The notes beneath the pieces were generated by a model. That model made no database searches and had not been told where the DNA came from. It saw only the letters and a list, made by a program, of their open reading frames with translations. Of a stretch of 38,834 nt of DNA, positions 1-11,740 are shown one piece after another. The stretch is from Trichinella spiralis (Eukaryota; Nematoda; Enoplea; Trichinellida; Trichinellidae), in contig CM012954.1 in NCBI GenBank assembly GCA_000181795.3, positions 15,924,961 through 15,963,794 of the forward strand, given 5' to 3'. Numbering within the stretch: the stretch's first letter is position 1; each line of letters starts with the position of its first letter. Made by a program: the position numbers and the translations under genes.

Positions 1-794
1 GAATGACCGTTTCATTTTATCCTATCAGGGTGAAGAGCTGAGGGTGGTTGTGTGGCAGTGTAGAAAGCATCCTCACACTGATAAGATAAAATGATCCGGT
101 GATTTCTCAAACTGAATGACCGTTCCATTTTATCCTACCAGGGTGCAGGGTCCAGGATGTGTAGAAAGCATCCTCACACTGAGAAGATAAAATGATCCGG
201 TGATTTCTCAAACTGAATGACCGTTTCATTTTATCCTATCAGGGTGAAGAGCTGAGGGTGGTTGTGTGGCAGTGTAGAAAGCATCCTCACACTGATAAGA
301 TAAAATGGACCGGTGATTTCTCAAACTGAATGACCGTTCCACTTTATCCTACCAGGGTGAAGGGTCTAGGTGTGTAGAAAGCATCCTCACACTGAGAAGA
401 TGAAATGATCCGGTGATTTCTCAAACTGAATAACCGTTCCACTTCATCTTGCCAGGGTGAAGAGCTGAGGGTGGTTCTTCGTAGAGCAGTGTAGAAAGCA
501 TCCTCACACTGAGAAGATAAAATGATCCGGTGATTTCTCAAACTGAATGACCGTTCCATTTTATCTTACCAGGGTGAAGAGCTGAGGTTGGTACTGTGTG
601 GCAGTGTAGAAAGCATCCCCACACTGAGAAGATAAAATGATCCGGTGATTTCTCAAACTGAATGACCGTTCCATTTTATCTTGCCAGGGTGAAGGGTCTA
701 GGATGTGTAGAAAGCATCCCCACACTGAGAAGATAAAATGGACCGGTGATTTCTCAAACTGAATAACCGTTCCATTTCATCTTGGCAGGGTGAA
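1..794. repeat. Tandem array of hairpin-forming repeats
   Basis: Seven full units and part of an eighth start at 1, 114, 215, 328, 428, 545, 660 and 761. Unit lengths are about 113, 101, 113, 100, 117, 115 and 101 bp, so long and short units mostly alternate as in a higher-order dimer. Long units carry a GAAGAGCTGAGG-type insert and short ones a GAAGGGTCTAGG-type insert. Each unit junction can fold. For example 74-100 pairs with 119-145 (27-nt arms, about 22 matches) around an 18-nt loop. The reverse strand is partly open because the unit lacks stops in one frame, which gives a repetitive 71-aa ORF at 344-559 that I do not believe is a gene. Confidence 0.93.
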
Positions 795-1010
795 GAGCTG
801 AGGAGCACGCAGGTTTAATATGGACCAGTGATTCTTCGTACTCGGAACCACTAGGCTATATTAACCTGGATGTTACGTCGAGACTGGGGAGGAGTCCTCA
901 GTCAGATAAGCTTAATATGGCCCGGTGATTTTCCAATAACAAAATGACCAAGTCACATTAAGCCTTCTGAGAGAGGACTGAGTTTTCTTCGAAAATGACC
1001 GTTTATATAG
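795..1010. repeat. Two diverged hairpins continuing the array
   Basis: Two further foldable segments follow the array. The first (about 808-871) pairs a TTTAATATGGACCAGTG arm with a CACTAGGCTATATTAACC arm. The second (about 893-985) pairs AAGCTTAATATGGCCCGG with CAAGTCACATTAAGCCTT. They keep the array's GGNCCNGTGATT element at the left of the loop, but their stems have different sequence. They look like older or differently evolved members of the same hairpin family. Confidence 0.65.
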
Positions 1011-1934
1011 AAGTGGAAAACAATGAACGTGAATTGTATTGGTCCACTAGAACAATGGAAACTCGGGATATTCGAATTAAGGGTCACAAATAAATGGACA
1101 TTATTGGACAATATTAGGTCATTGGCAATACCATAATAGCTAATTTGTGCACTGGGTTAGGTCAAGGGTCAACCCTCAGACTAAAAAAATTTTTTGTAAA
1201 TGTCAATATCTGCATGCACTGTGTTTTTTTGGAATATATTTTTCATGAAAAAAACGGTGTGGAATATTAATTTAATTTTTAAATGTGCAAAACAAATCTA
1301 TTATGGCATGTGTATTTCATAATTATTGCAATTCCTATGCAGTGACGTAATTGTACATTTTTACAGAACAAAAATATTGCAAAATTCGAAGTGCGGGTGA
1401 AGTAATCTCAACATAAAATTAAAAATTTTAATAAGTTTTTGAAGCATGTACATCGCCAATGGTTGCAGTTGCAACGAATACGTTTAAATTCATCTCTTGT
1501 AAAAAAATAATTCTCTTTTCGTTAAGGATTTTTGTATTATGGAAAGATGTTGGAATGTGAGAATAAATTAGTATGAAGATTGTTTTAATCCCGTGAGTTG
1601 CAACACTTTTTGCTTTTAATTCTTTCGTATAATAATCAATTCTTGGTGTTATACAGATACATTGCAATTTTCCTGAAATTGTCGTCATTTAGCCGCGTGT
1701 AAATTCTCATTTCTGCACAGTTGGGCAAATATTGCTTTTCTTCGATTTTTATGAAAGTTTAATTTTTTTGCTACCTGAAACTTTCTTTCACATTTGCATA
1801 ACTTATTAGTTTGTTTTTATTGTTGTTGTTTTTGTTATTATTTATGTAAACGTACGATTTTTTACAACAGAACCCGCATATATATTTATTTCATTCTTAT
1901 GCTACACATATTCACATGCACATACAGAAAAATA
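1011..1934. other. Gene-free AT-rich spacer
   Basis: No convincing gene is visible. An 86-aa reverse ORF at 1428-1688 has no recognisable domain, signal peptide or splice partner. The left end of the stretch borders the hairpin array. A poly(A) signal for the reverse-strand gene that ends at 1935 (AATAAA on the minus strand, near 1885-1890) lies in it. Confidence 0.6.
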
Positions 1935-2396
1935 TTATCTTTGAAGAATTAAATGCCTTGTTCTGCTGTCGATCATATTTTCAATAGGATCCCAAACACC
2001 ATAAGCTTGCACCAACGCGTTTTGATTATTCACTGCTCCCATGTAATTTCTCTGGGCGTTTGCATATCCAAAATTGCTGTCTGAAATTGCAAGACGACGA
2101 ACGGCTAAAATAACATTATTATTATTATTATTTAAAAAAATACAATCAAATGTTGTACTATCTTTCATACCACTTTCAACCATCTGTTCTACCATGGTGT
2201 TTAAAGCAGCATTACGTCCAATAGCACTGAATGCATTGTCAGTTGGATTTTGACCGTAGGAAGAATATTGACCAGGATTATACAACGGATTGGCAATTAC
2301 AGGTCTCGGCATAAGCCGAGCATCAACATTAAAAACATAAAATAACACCATAACAAATATACATAGTTTATCAGTTCTGACTGCTCGCATCTGCAA
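1935..2396 (-). CDS. Small secreted protein with C-terminal AYGxWDP motif
   Basis: I do not recognise the family. The open frame is 153 codons, but a 66-nt in-frame intron is likely at 2105-2170 (starts GTATGAAAG, ends TTTTAG). Removing it deletes an Asn-rich stretch and leaves 131 aa, join 1935-2104 and 2171-2396. The N-terminus has a hydrophobic segment (about residues 11-25, then NVDA) typical of a signal peptide; the third codon is also a possible start. The mature part is rich in Asn, Gln and Tyr and ends QAYGVWDPIENMIDSRTRHL-ILQR. That C-terminus resembles the protein encoded at 6686-7172 (RAYGQFDP...HHTILQG), so the two are probably paralogues. A TATAAAAG box lies 35-42 bp upstream and an AATAAA about 45 bp downstream. 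Expected location is extracellular; function unknown. Confidence 0.75.
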   Translation of the reverse strand: MQMRAVRTDKLCIFVMVLFYVFNVDARLMPRPVIANPLYNPGQYSSYGQNPTDNAFSAIGRNAALNTMVEQMVESGMKDSTTFDCIFLNNNNNNVILAVRRLAISDSNFGYANAQRNYMGAVNNQNALVQAYGVWDPIENMIDSRTRHLILQR

Positions 2397-2430
2397 ATCT
2401 TTGGGTGTACTATTTTTCTACAGCAATATA

Positions 2431-2438
2431 CTTTTATA
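2431..2438 (-). promoter_or_regulatory. TATA box of the secreted-protein gene
   Basis: The minus strand reads TATAAAAG 35-42 bp before the ATG at 2396, which implies a very short 5' leader. The same octamer precedes the small secreted gene at 11794. Confidence 0.5.
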
Positions 2439-2756
2439 GATAAATTTTGTGGGACAAGTCCAATTTATTTACTATTTCAGCAGAAAAAGTTTCCTTGTCT
2501 TCGTTGCTGTTATTCTTCATTACATTTGAAATATATCAGCTGTATATCGTGCACATTGCACCGGCTCATTTGCTATCCGGTCTTGTCGGCATGCCACAAG
2601 TTACTAATGACTGACTTCTTTGTCACTGTCACGTGTCCACAAATACGTGCAAATTTTTGTAAGCAATTCACATATTGTCAGCAATAAAAAGAAATATTTT
2701 CAAAAATACATTTCTAGTTAAAAACTGTTTGCATAGCAGATATTGAACTTAATTTT

Positions 2757-2954
2757 TTATTTTATTCTTTTAATATGCATATGTTCGGCAATCAATTCTG
2801 CAAAATCGTAATTAGAATCTATATTCTGTTGATTGAGTTGAGTATTTGCAAATGCACGACATCTGTCAAAATTTGTATGAGTAATTGTTATTATAATCAA
2901 AGGAATCTTTCTTATTAGGAAACAATTCTTAGCAAAATTTAACTTCAGCAACAT
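2757..2954 (-). CDS. Doubtful small ORF, 65 aa
   Basis: The ORF begins MLLKLNFAKNC, has a hydrophobic stretch with lysines, and ends AELIAEHMHIKRIK. A TATATATAA run lies about 20 bp upstream of the ATG on the minus strand. There is no family resemblance and no clear signal peptidase site. It is listed because neighbouring genes are also very small and secreted, but it could be chance. Confidence 0.18.
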   Translation of the reverse strand: MLLKLNFAKNCFLIRKIPLIIITITHTNFDRCRAFANTQLNQQNIDSNYDFAELIAEHMHIKRIK

Positions 2955-3376
2955 TTGTAATTTATATATAGGTGTATATGAGTTGTCAAAAAATTTTCAA
3001 TTTGCACGTGCAATCAGTATATTGTTTTAATTCAATATGTTCACCTCTTTGATAGGTGATAAGGAAGATTTATTGTTCATGAATGCGTTAATAATTTATG
3101 TATCACCCACAAAAGCTTGTTTGCTGCAACAATATTTCATGAAGTTGACCTCCTGATTTATGATAAAACCATATTTTAAAACTAGCTGGTTTTACAAATA
3201 AAATTTCCTTGATGATATTTATTTATATGGACTAATCGATTTTATGTTAACAATTCTAATTAGTAAAATTTTTTAAATTGGTCATTCCAAATTTTACAAA
3301 TGCGAACTTTTTTCAAGTAATTGTGGTAGTACTATTTTAATTGAATTTCTTAAAATTGCATTATCATTATATTTTC

Positions 3377-3396
3377 ATATATATATATATATATAA
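3377..3396. repeat. TA dinucleotide microsatellite
   Basis: About ten TA units in an AT-rich spacer. Confidence 0.8.
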
Positions 3397-5085
3397 TTAA
3401 AAATTAGTTTAAAGTTAATACAACTCAATAATTAATATATAATCTTATTTCTCATAAATGATAATCATCAGTAAAAAGATGTTTTACGTTTTATGTAATT
3501 TGATGTAATATTACACGTTTAGATTTAGCATATGAGTAATAGGTAAGAGAGGTAACTTTATACTACATATTTTGAAATGCTTTTAATATTAATGAATCTA
3601 ATACACATTGCATTATTAAAGCAGTAGCTGTTTTCATTAAAAATAATTTTAATATCTAAAAAGCTAAAAATTTCAGGTTAAGGAAAAAGATTTTCTGGAA
3701 AAAGTTTTACGCAAGGCAATTAAAGTTAGCTGGATGATATTTGCCCAAACGTAGCTAATATGTGCATAACCTAATTTCATCACTGTCAGCTAACATTTGA
3801 TTATCTCAGCAGGGGTTATGGTGCTCGCCTATTTTTTTTATATTCCTTTAGTTATTACTATCAGCATTTGAGGCCAGGATATGTCAATCAGTTTCTTTGT
3901 ATTAAAGCCGCATGATTCAGATAACCGATTGTTGACCCAATCACATGACTGTGTAATGACATATTATTTTTCTTACTTCTTTAATGGACGTAAAGGTCAG
4001 CTTCAGTCTGATTAAAGACAATGTAAAGATTTGAACTGAATATAATAATCTTTTCATCATGAATGATGCGTCTTTTTATCATCGGTTTTTCATCTTCTTG
4101 ATAACCTGGCTTGTTTACTACACCTTACAAATACACTTAATACACAATAATAGTAAAATTTTTTTTTTAATTTGCTTGAATTTCAATTTTCTGTAAATTA
4201 CACTGCATTATGTCCAAAGTCCAATAATAAAGCATAGATAAAATGTTACAAAAACTAACAGTTTATTTTATTATGCAATAAATTTGCAGCAACTGTTAAA
4301 TAAACTGTTTATTAGTTTTGATTGACCGTCTTGACGGAAAAGTTCTAAGCATTTGCTTGAATCTAAATAACCCTGCATTGCATCAGAAATCAGTCTTACT
4401 GGTACAGTGAATGCTATTTTTTGAAACAAATGCAAAAACAATGTTCGATTTAATTTAAGCAGTTTTTGTGAATAGTTGAATCTACATATAAAGCATAATT
4501 ATGAACATTATTGTATATCGTAATGATGCGTGAGTGAAAATGCAACCAGTATTATTAAATTGCCAAAGTTTTGTTACAAAATATCTCAACATTAACATAA
4601 ATTAACATTTTAAGAGGAATGACTTTCTCTCTTGCAAACATTTGAAGTTTAATGTATGATTTCAAAATTATTCAAAATTTTTTCAGTTATAGCAAAACAT
4701 TTGTTTAAATTTTAAATGAACTGAAATACGTTGTTTGCGCATAAAGTAGTAAGGTTTGTGCTTTCAAATATTAATTATCGGAATTTATCAATGTTCTGCC
4801 TTTATTTGATGCATGTTATATAACTTAAAACAAAATTTTTAAAGATACTTCAACATGAAACAACTCTGAGAACATTTCTCCATCAGAAAAGCTCCATAAG
4901 AAATATTGCGTACTGTACTTGAATTAAATAATAGCATTACTACTTGAAAATTATAATTCTACCGAAGTATAAAAAAATAAATTCTTGATATAAAATTAGC
5001 TTCATTACTTCTGTTCCAATGTATTTAATATTATTCTAATTCAGATAATATAAATAAATATAAATTTTCAATCGTTGGTGAAACA

Positions 5086-8000
5086 ATGCAGAATACAGAG
5101 TGTTCCAATGAAGATACGATGGACGCCTTTGATGAGGAAGATTATTTAGAATTTCTGAGTACTGAAACTTCAGATATGGTTTCAGATTTAATTAATGAAT
5201 ATAGTCGGGTAAAAGTATCTGACAATAGTGCAGAAAGAATGTCGGATATTGATGAGGACGTTAACGACACAAGCAGCGAAGGTAACTTTTTAGTTTTATG
5301 AAAAAGAATTTTGTATAAATAAAACATAATTATCTTGAAGCATTAAAGTATGTTTTAATAGTTTATTTTTTTGAGATGATGTAACTCCTGATGATGATTC
5401 AGATGAAGATTACATGTCAGAAACTGCATATCAATCAAAAAGGCGCAAAAAGAAGAAAACTGTTCGTCGCAGAAAATTAAAAGTTAGTATTTTTATAAGA
5501 TTCTGTAAAGATGTATAAAATGTTGCTCTCTGAGTTTTATACGTACAAAAGTTCTTTTCATTTATATGTTACTTCATGTATTTCCAGTGTGATTTATCTG
5601 TTTATGATTGAATTTAGAATACCAGAGGGAAAAAGACATCGAAATCAACAACAGTTCAACAGCCGAAAGCAAAATACTATAGGCGGCATCTTCCTGAACA
5701 ATTGCAGTCTATTTTGGGTCATGCTTCTCTTTGTTTTGCAAACGGAGAGGTTAAAAAAGCTATAACTCTTTGCAAAGATGTGATTCGAGAAAGTGAATAA
5801 TAAAAATTTAATTTTTATAAACAATTGTATGGAATTTGAATTGAGCATAATTTAGGACCTAAGCTGCACGATGCTTATGAATTGCTATCTGTTTTTTATG
5901 GCGATCTTGGGAACCGCACGAAGTGTTTTCATCATGCAATGGCTGCTGCTATGTTGAATAGGGCAACTGATGCTTCTCGGTGGAAAGAATTAGCCGAAAC
6001 TGCTACTGATCTTGGATTTTATTCTCAGGCTGTACTTTGTCTTAAAAATGGTAAATGGATTTGTTATCAAATGAAAGAAAATTTTAAATTGATTTGACAT
6101 TTTGTTTGCGTAGCTATAAATTTGGAACCAATGAATTGGGCATTGTACGATGCGAAGAACAAAGTACATGCTTTATTGCAAGAACCGAGAAAAGTTTTGG
6201 AAACTGAATTAGCTGCTGTAAAAGGGATGCTAAATTCCGAAGAAATGACATACGATCACTATTTGCAGTATACGGAAAGCATTTATAGGGTTGTTAATTC
6301 GAATCTTCTATGGATGGCAGTCAATATTATTTAATTTTAAATAATATTTTCTAATTTCTTTTTAGAAATGTAAAGCAGAAAATGATCAGAAAGGAGCTCA
6401 ATTATGTTTGAAGTATTATCTCCTCAGGTTGAAATCTGCCGGCAAAATTTGCTACGAGAAGCTGAACAATTACATTGTAATGTTGATAGCTGCAAAGGAA
6501 TTTGAAAATATAATAAACGTAAGATTTTGTTTTGCTAGTTTTTAAATTCTCAAGTATTTTAATTGTGTATTCTTTTATAATTGGTGAATATTAGCCTTTT
6601 TGAGTACATGTTTGAATAGCAGCTATTTTTATAGTTAAAATTGTTACTTTATACTATTTTTCACTTTTATTTAATATGAAATATATTATCCTTGAAGAAT
6701 AGTGTGATGTGCTTTTAATTTCATGATAAAATCTGTTGGATCGAATTGTCCGTATGCTCTGAGTAGAGATGTCGCTTCTGGATGGAGCAGCAACTGATTT
6801 GGAAATTGCGGATTTGTATGAAACATGTGCTGCAAACCTAAAACAAAAAAAAGAACAAATATATAATCAGTTTTTCATTTGGAGGATAGGAAAGCTCACC
6901 GTTCATAGACACTGTTTGCAATGAGGCTTCATATGCGGGATTGTGCATCGAAGCAGGCAAAACGTTCGTGGGTAAGACAAATGAAGGGAATGTGGGGTTG
7001 ATCTGGTAATAATCTGCCGACATTAATTGACGTATTCTTCGAATTGGAGTTGCTAAAATGTTGAATTGAACAAAACTTATTCTTTTGCATTATTCATTGT
7101 TCATTCATTCACCTTACCCAAGCATGGATATGTGTACAGAAACAATATGCTGAAGAAAAAATGTAGTAACATTGAAGAAGGCAGCGTTTGGAAAATTGCA
7201 AAATGTTTGTTAGCATAATGCACTTTTCTATACATATATTATTTCTTAGACTGGTAAATAGGCATTGTTGTTAAATTGGTTGACAGTTATTCATTTATCA
7301 GATTTGCAAAGCTACTTTTGAGATGAAATTTGAAAATACATTTTGACATGATATGTTGAAACGTTACAATTTTGCTGACTAAATTCAAGGATAAATAAAT
7401 TTATGAATTTTTAATGAAAATAATAAATAAATATATATATATATATTTCGTTGATGATTTATTAAATTAAATTCATATAGTTTGTTTTTTATTCAAAGGC
7501 AGTGCATGAATTTAGTCCTTTGAAAATGTTTCTACGGAAATGCGAAGTGAAAAATTTCGAAATTGGTAAAGTGAAATCGATAACAGTTGACAGGTTTGTA
7601 GAAGATGGGATTTTGAACAGGCTTAAAAATTTTATTTAATTTTTGTATTTCATTATAGAGTTGACATCCCTGATGACTTTTCCCCTGAAATACTCGCCAG
7701 AGTAATTTTGGCCTGGCTGAATCTCAAACATTACAACAATGCTTTGGTTGAACTTAACAATAATATTTTGAGTGGTTTTTATTCATCTGAAAATGTTGTT
7801 TTTCCAGGTTTTCCTCCAGTGCTTGGAAGATCATTATCCTATGTCGATGAAATACCGCGATGCTTACCTGCTTGTAATGGACACGTATTTTTTTGTGCAT
7901 CATTACTCGCAAGCTGTAGAAATTGCCGAACGTTTAGTTCAAGTTTGTGGTCCAGTATGCGAAACAAACAGCACATACGCGTGGCAATTTTAATAATTTC

Positions 8001-9711
8001 ATTTTCCTTTCAGGATGATGTAGAAGTTCAGTTGAAATATGCTGATTTTTTGATAGCGATCAATGAAACAAACCAAGCTTTAGAAATTTACGAGCGTACA
8101 ATGGAAAAGCAACCGACACAGCCTTTGGCTAGGCTCAAATTGGCCACGTTGCTGCAAAAGCTTGGCCGAGTGGAAGAAGCTATGGAAGTGTTGGAATTGT
8201 TCGACAAGAGAGGCGTGGATGAGCTGGGTGCTTTGGTAATTTAAAAATTTTTCCATTGTCGGCATTTATGTATGTATTAATTTGATATTTATTTAGGATG
8301 CAGAGTTGCTTTATGAACAGTGTCAAATTTTGGGAAGAAAGCAGCTCTGGTCACAATATTTCATTTCCGGTAAACATCTCATGGCCATGTATTTCAAAGA
8401 GATACAAAGTCAGAAATGTTTCGCGCGTATGCATAATCAATTTATTGTTTGCTGATAAGCTTATTTGTTTGTCATGAAATGTACAACTGTGCTTGTTTAG
8501 AAATACGCAATTCGTATATATCTCGTTCGGCAAATTTTCGCACGTGTGTACTGAATACAGTTGCTAATTCACCATTGAAGAAATTAGTTAATCGAGTTCC
8601 TGAGGTGGGAAAGTTTGCAAAAAAATTAATAACTGGAAAACAACTTTGGGGTGTATTCGACAAGGTAAGCTGTTTTGAATGGAGCGAGTGTTTTTTTTTT
8701 TGGTTTCCATATTATGTGCAATTTCCAGCTTTGTGATATTTGCATTGAAAATGAACAGTATGAGGAATTGTTGCATTTGACTGCATTTGCCTCGCAAAGC
8801 ATGATGTTGCTCAAAGCTGGTTACTTGAAAAAAATTGATAGCCGGCTTTTATTGGCTGCTGTGCAGTGTCGAAATGTTAATGTAATATGGAATGTATTTC
8901 GTTATTGTGTGGCAGTTGTTGATGAAAATTATTATTGGAATCTTCTTGGTATTTTTTTAATTGTATATATTAAATAATTGATTAATTTTATTTTGTACAA
9001 TGTGCAGGTATGATTTTTACTATGACGCAGGATGTGTGCTCTAATCGATACATTTTGCGTCAGATTGCTTTATCCCCAGATTGTGTACCCTTAGCTTGGA
9101 TAAACGGCAACAATTCATTAGTAGCTGGCTCGCATCAGCATGCATTAGGTATAAAGTAAAAGGCAATTTATTTTCAACTGCTGACTAATAGTATTTATTT
9201 TCTTTTTATTAGTGGAGTATTTTTACGTTCAACTTTCTCATCCAGACATTCCGTTGATTAATTTACTCGAGGGTCTTTCACTGCTTCATATGGGTAGTCG
9301 TCGGTTGATGTTACGTGCCCAAGATTGTTCAATTCAAGTAAGTTTATTATAAAAAAATTATTCTCTTTTTATTTTCACCATTATTAGCATTAACTGTATT
9401 CTGAATTCTAGGCTTTAGCTGTACTTTCAAGATATAAATGCTTGCGTGGAGATTGTCAAGAAGTTTATTATAATTTCGGTCGTGCCATGCAACAGCTGGG
9501 CATAATTCACCTGGCTATTTGTTATTACCGCAAAGTTTTGCAAATGGAACCAGAAGTGAAAATGACCAACAATACAAATGAAGGGGAATACTTTTTGTCG
9601 AATCCATTTGATCTGAGACCTCTGGCAGCTTTCAACTTGTCCGTAATTTACTTCCAAAGTGGAAATGAAATGGCCGCTTTATCGCTTTACAATAAATATC
9701 TAGTCATTTAA
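5086..9711 (+). CDS. GTF3C3: General transcription factor IIIC subunit 3 (TPR subunit)
   Basis: This is the TPR-array subunit of TFIIIC, which binds A/B boxes of tRNA genes in the nucleus and recruits TFIIIB. Sixteen exons join in frame: 5086-5281, 5376-5482, 5618-5792, 5856-6050, 6114-6289, 6366-6518, 7499-7593, 7659-7746, 7808-7954, 8014-8235, 8297-8369, 8501-8664, 8729-8948, 9008-9148, 9213-9337, 9412-9711. They give 858 aa; the human protein is about 886. Residues 1-100 are acidic then Lys/Arg-rich. The first TPR block is at about 130-225 (ASLCFANGEVKKAITLCKDV). More TPRs lie at about 385-515. The C-terminus is diagnostic: INGNNSLVAGSHQHAL, then QEVYYNFGRAMQQLGIIHLA, then the final GNEMAALSLYNKYLVI, which parallels vertebrate GTF3C3. 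Introns are 54-135 nt except the sixth (980 nt), which houses an antisense gene. AATAAA signals follow at 9895 and 9901. The first ATG was chosen because the acidic N-terminus stays in frame. Confidence 0.95.
6686..7172 (-). CDS. Nested antisense gene for a small secreted protein
   Basis: Three exons inside intron 6 of the TFIIIC gene on the opposite strand (7118-7172, 6900-7052, 6686-6837) join in frame to 119 aa. Introns are 65 and 62 nt, both GT-AG. Residues 1-19 (MLLHFFFSILFLYTYPCLA) form a clear signal peptide. A phase-1 intron then rebuilds an Ala codon, followed by TPIRRIRQ, a basic site suited to proprotein cleavage. The rest is Pro, Met and Asn-rich, ending RAYGQFDPTDFIMKLKAHHT-ILQG. 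This tail resembles that of the protein at 1935-2396. A minus-strand AATAAA lies about 15 bp after the stop (near 6667-6672), and TATAGAAAAG lies about 60 bp upstream. It is a complete unit with its own promoter-like and poly(A) signals. Family and function unknown; secretion is inferred. Confidence 0.75.
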
Positions 9712-10557
9712 TTTGAATTTATAGAATTTTTTCTTCACATATGCATGCTCACTTGTGAAAATATGAACGAAGATGAAGAAATTATTTTTCTCCACTAACT
9801 TGTACAATGTATAAAAGGACTTTTACAGAGGATGTTTCAATTGCAATTTACGATGATCGCGTTCAAGTTTTCAATGTTGTTTTATATGGCAAGAAATAAA
9901 AATAAAATTTGATTATTTTAGCAAAATTGATATTTTTTGCATGCATGTGTTAAAGCAACGATTACTGATGTGAAGTTTTATGCAAAAATGGCATTGTTTA
10001 ATTAAGAGGCAACTTATTTTTCAGCTGTTCGTATAAAAATAAAGTAAATTCTCTTTTTACATTGAATGAGCAGTAAATACTGCTGAAAAATATATAAGTG
10101 TTCAAAAATTTTCATAAAGTAAAATAACAAACGGAATTAATTATGTTGCAAAATATACTGAGAAAATAAAATTATACAGTATGAAATTGAATTGATGATG
10201 AATTTAATCATTTGATTTGTAACTTCATGAAGAACAATAACTGGATTTTTTCAATAATTTACTTGTTTGTTTTCTGTTCTTGTGATGTGCAGTATAATTA
10301 TTAATCAATGTTTTGAATGTTGATTAGTGGTTTTAAATCTTCAATCAGACAGGTAAATTGAAAAATTAATCGTTCCAGCCAGAAATGAAGAACCTGTTGT
10401 GGTAACTTTGAGTCTGGTAATTTTCAAAATGATCTTATCTTTATGATTTATTTGTAAACTGTTTTAATACATTTAAATTTCGATTAAATACTCCTGAAAT
10501 AAATGGAAAAATTTTGGTCTGCTGAAATTGAAGAAATTTGTTGAAAACGTTGCAATC
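9712..10557. other. Spacer with TFIIIC gene 3' UTR
   Basis: Two overlapping AATAAA signals (9895-9906) end the TFIIIC gene. Beyond them the AT-rich sequence shows no gene, RNA or repeat that I can support. Confidence 0.6.
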
Positions 10558-10872
10558 ATGCGAACACTTTCTATCCTGTTCTTATTGCTGTTCATCACGG
10601 TGGAAGGTAGAATTTGATTTCATTTTATTTTACCAAATATTTGCATTAAATATTTAGCTTTCCCCCGAACAAAGCGCCAGATGCCATTCGAAGGAATTGG
10701 ACCTGAGATACCTCCTCCCCCTCCCCCACCAAATGAAGGATTCAATAATCCTCAAATGCAATTTGGAGGCGGTCCAGGTCCTGTGATACCGAATCAGTTC
10801 AACGAGGGTTTTCAGCAACCATTTGTGAATCCTAATTTCGACAATCCTGTGATTGGAGGTGGTCTGATATAG
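10558..10872 (+). CDS. Secreted Pro/Gly/Asn-rich propeptide with RTKR site
   Basis: Two exons (10558-10606 and 10658-10872, a 51-nt intron) give 87 aa. The first exon encodes a textbook signal peptide, MRTLSILFLLLFITVEA. The intron is phase 1 and rebuilds the Ala codon (G then CT). Directly after comes FPRTKRQ, a dibasic furin or prohormone-convertase motif. The mature part is low complexity: a run of seven prolines, then repeated F-N/Q-x-P-x-F and GGGPGP elements, ending GGGLI. An AATAAA lies at 11017-11022. Signal, phase-1 intron and basic site match the genes at 6686-7172 and 11794-12114. It could be a neuropeptide-like, antimicrobial or cuticle-associated peptide; the sequence does not decide. 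Confidence 0.72.
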
Positions 10873-11740
10873 CAATTGCCGATTCAATTTCTATCTACAC
10901 TTGCATTTAAAAACCCTGTGTGAAGCAAATTTCCATTAATACTGTAAAATGGATTTTTAAAATCAATGCAATTTTCATTTGTACTGTGGAAATTTTTTCA
11001 GTAAAATTGACCGATGAATAAACTTTTAAACTGTAAATAAAAAATAGCTGCTTTACAATTTGTGTTTCTTGTGACAATTCTACAGTAAGCAACTTTTCAA
11101 GTGTTGTATTATTTTTGTAAATCAGCAGCTTGTTCCAAAGTTTCAACAAATGTGCGGAAATTAATTGCATGAATTTCTATCGTTAAATGAATAGAATTTA
11201 TTGATGTTTTACGTTTGCATTTTTATTATAACTGAATTAACTTTACATGTTTCAAAATTATTCCAATTTGTGCTGCAAAAGATACATTATAAAAGGCAAC
11301 CCAAAAAAATAGATGAAATCAATGAATGAATGAATAAGTTAATGTAACATATTGTTTCATGATTTGCGTAACTTTATTCGTATTTATTTAATACTTGAGT
11401 GAATTTTAATTTTCTTTCATTACAGTATACTTTTATAAATCAGTATTTTAAGTATTGAAGAGAAAGAAGTAAATTTGAAGTGGTTTTATAAAACGCTCAG
11501 ACGAAGTTCCATAATAGACTGATGTAACACAGTTTATATTTTGCATAAATGAATTTTGGTTGGTTTTTTCTGTTATTATGAACACTTTTCATCATTGCGT
11601 AGTGCTGCTACAAACGGTTACCAAAAGATGTATTTTAATCAATGTGCCACTGCGAAAATCATCGACTCCATCAATTATATCGTTGAAGAAATTAACTGCC
11701 GGCCTGTTTTTAATCGACATTTTTATTATGAAATATTATT
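10873..11740. other. Spacer between two secreted-peptide genes
   Basis: Contains the 3' UTR and AATAAA (11017-11022) of the upstream gene. Short ORFs at 10907-11170 (minus) and 11556-11768 (plus) lack domains and lie across the likely promoter of the next gene, so I reject them. Confidence 0.55.

Larger units (their letters stand above)
2397..5085. other. Gene-poor spacer upstream of the TFIIIC gene
   Basis: About 2.7 kb of AT-rich sequence with a short TA microsatellite (3377-3396). Only one weak ORF is seen (2757-2954 minus, listed separately). No RNA gene, transposon end or conserved coding segment was recognised. Confidence 0.55.

Noticed and set aside
344-559. 71-aa reverse ORF across the tandem repeats
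   Set aside because: It is a repetitive translation of the hairpin units without ATG context, signal or domain.
1-794. CRISPR array or hammerhead-type ribozyme array
   Set aside because: Whole units of 100-117 bp repeat without unique spacers, and the organism is eukaryotic. CTGATAAG and GAAAG elements recall a hammerhead core, but the CUGANGA order is not met in most units.
7594-7807. Reading the TFIIIC gene straight through 7747-7807
   Set aside because: The continuous ORF loses the TPR frame after 7800. A 61-nt intron (7747-7807) restores the conserved order NNALVFLQCLEDHYP.
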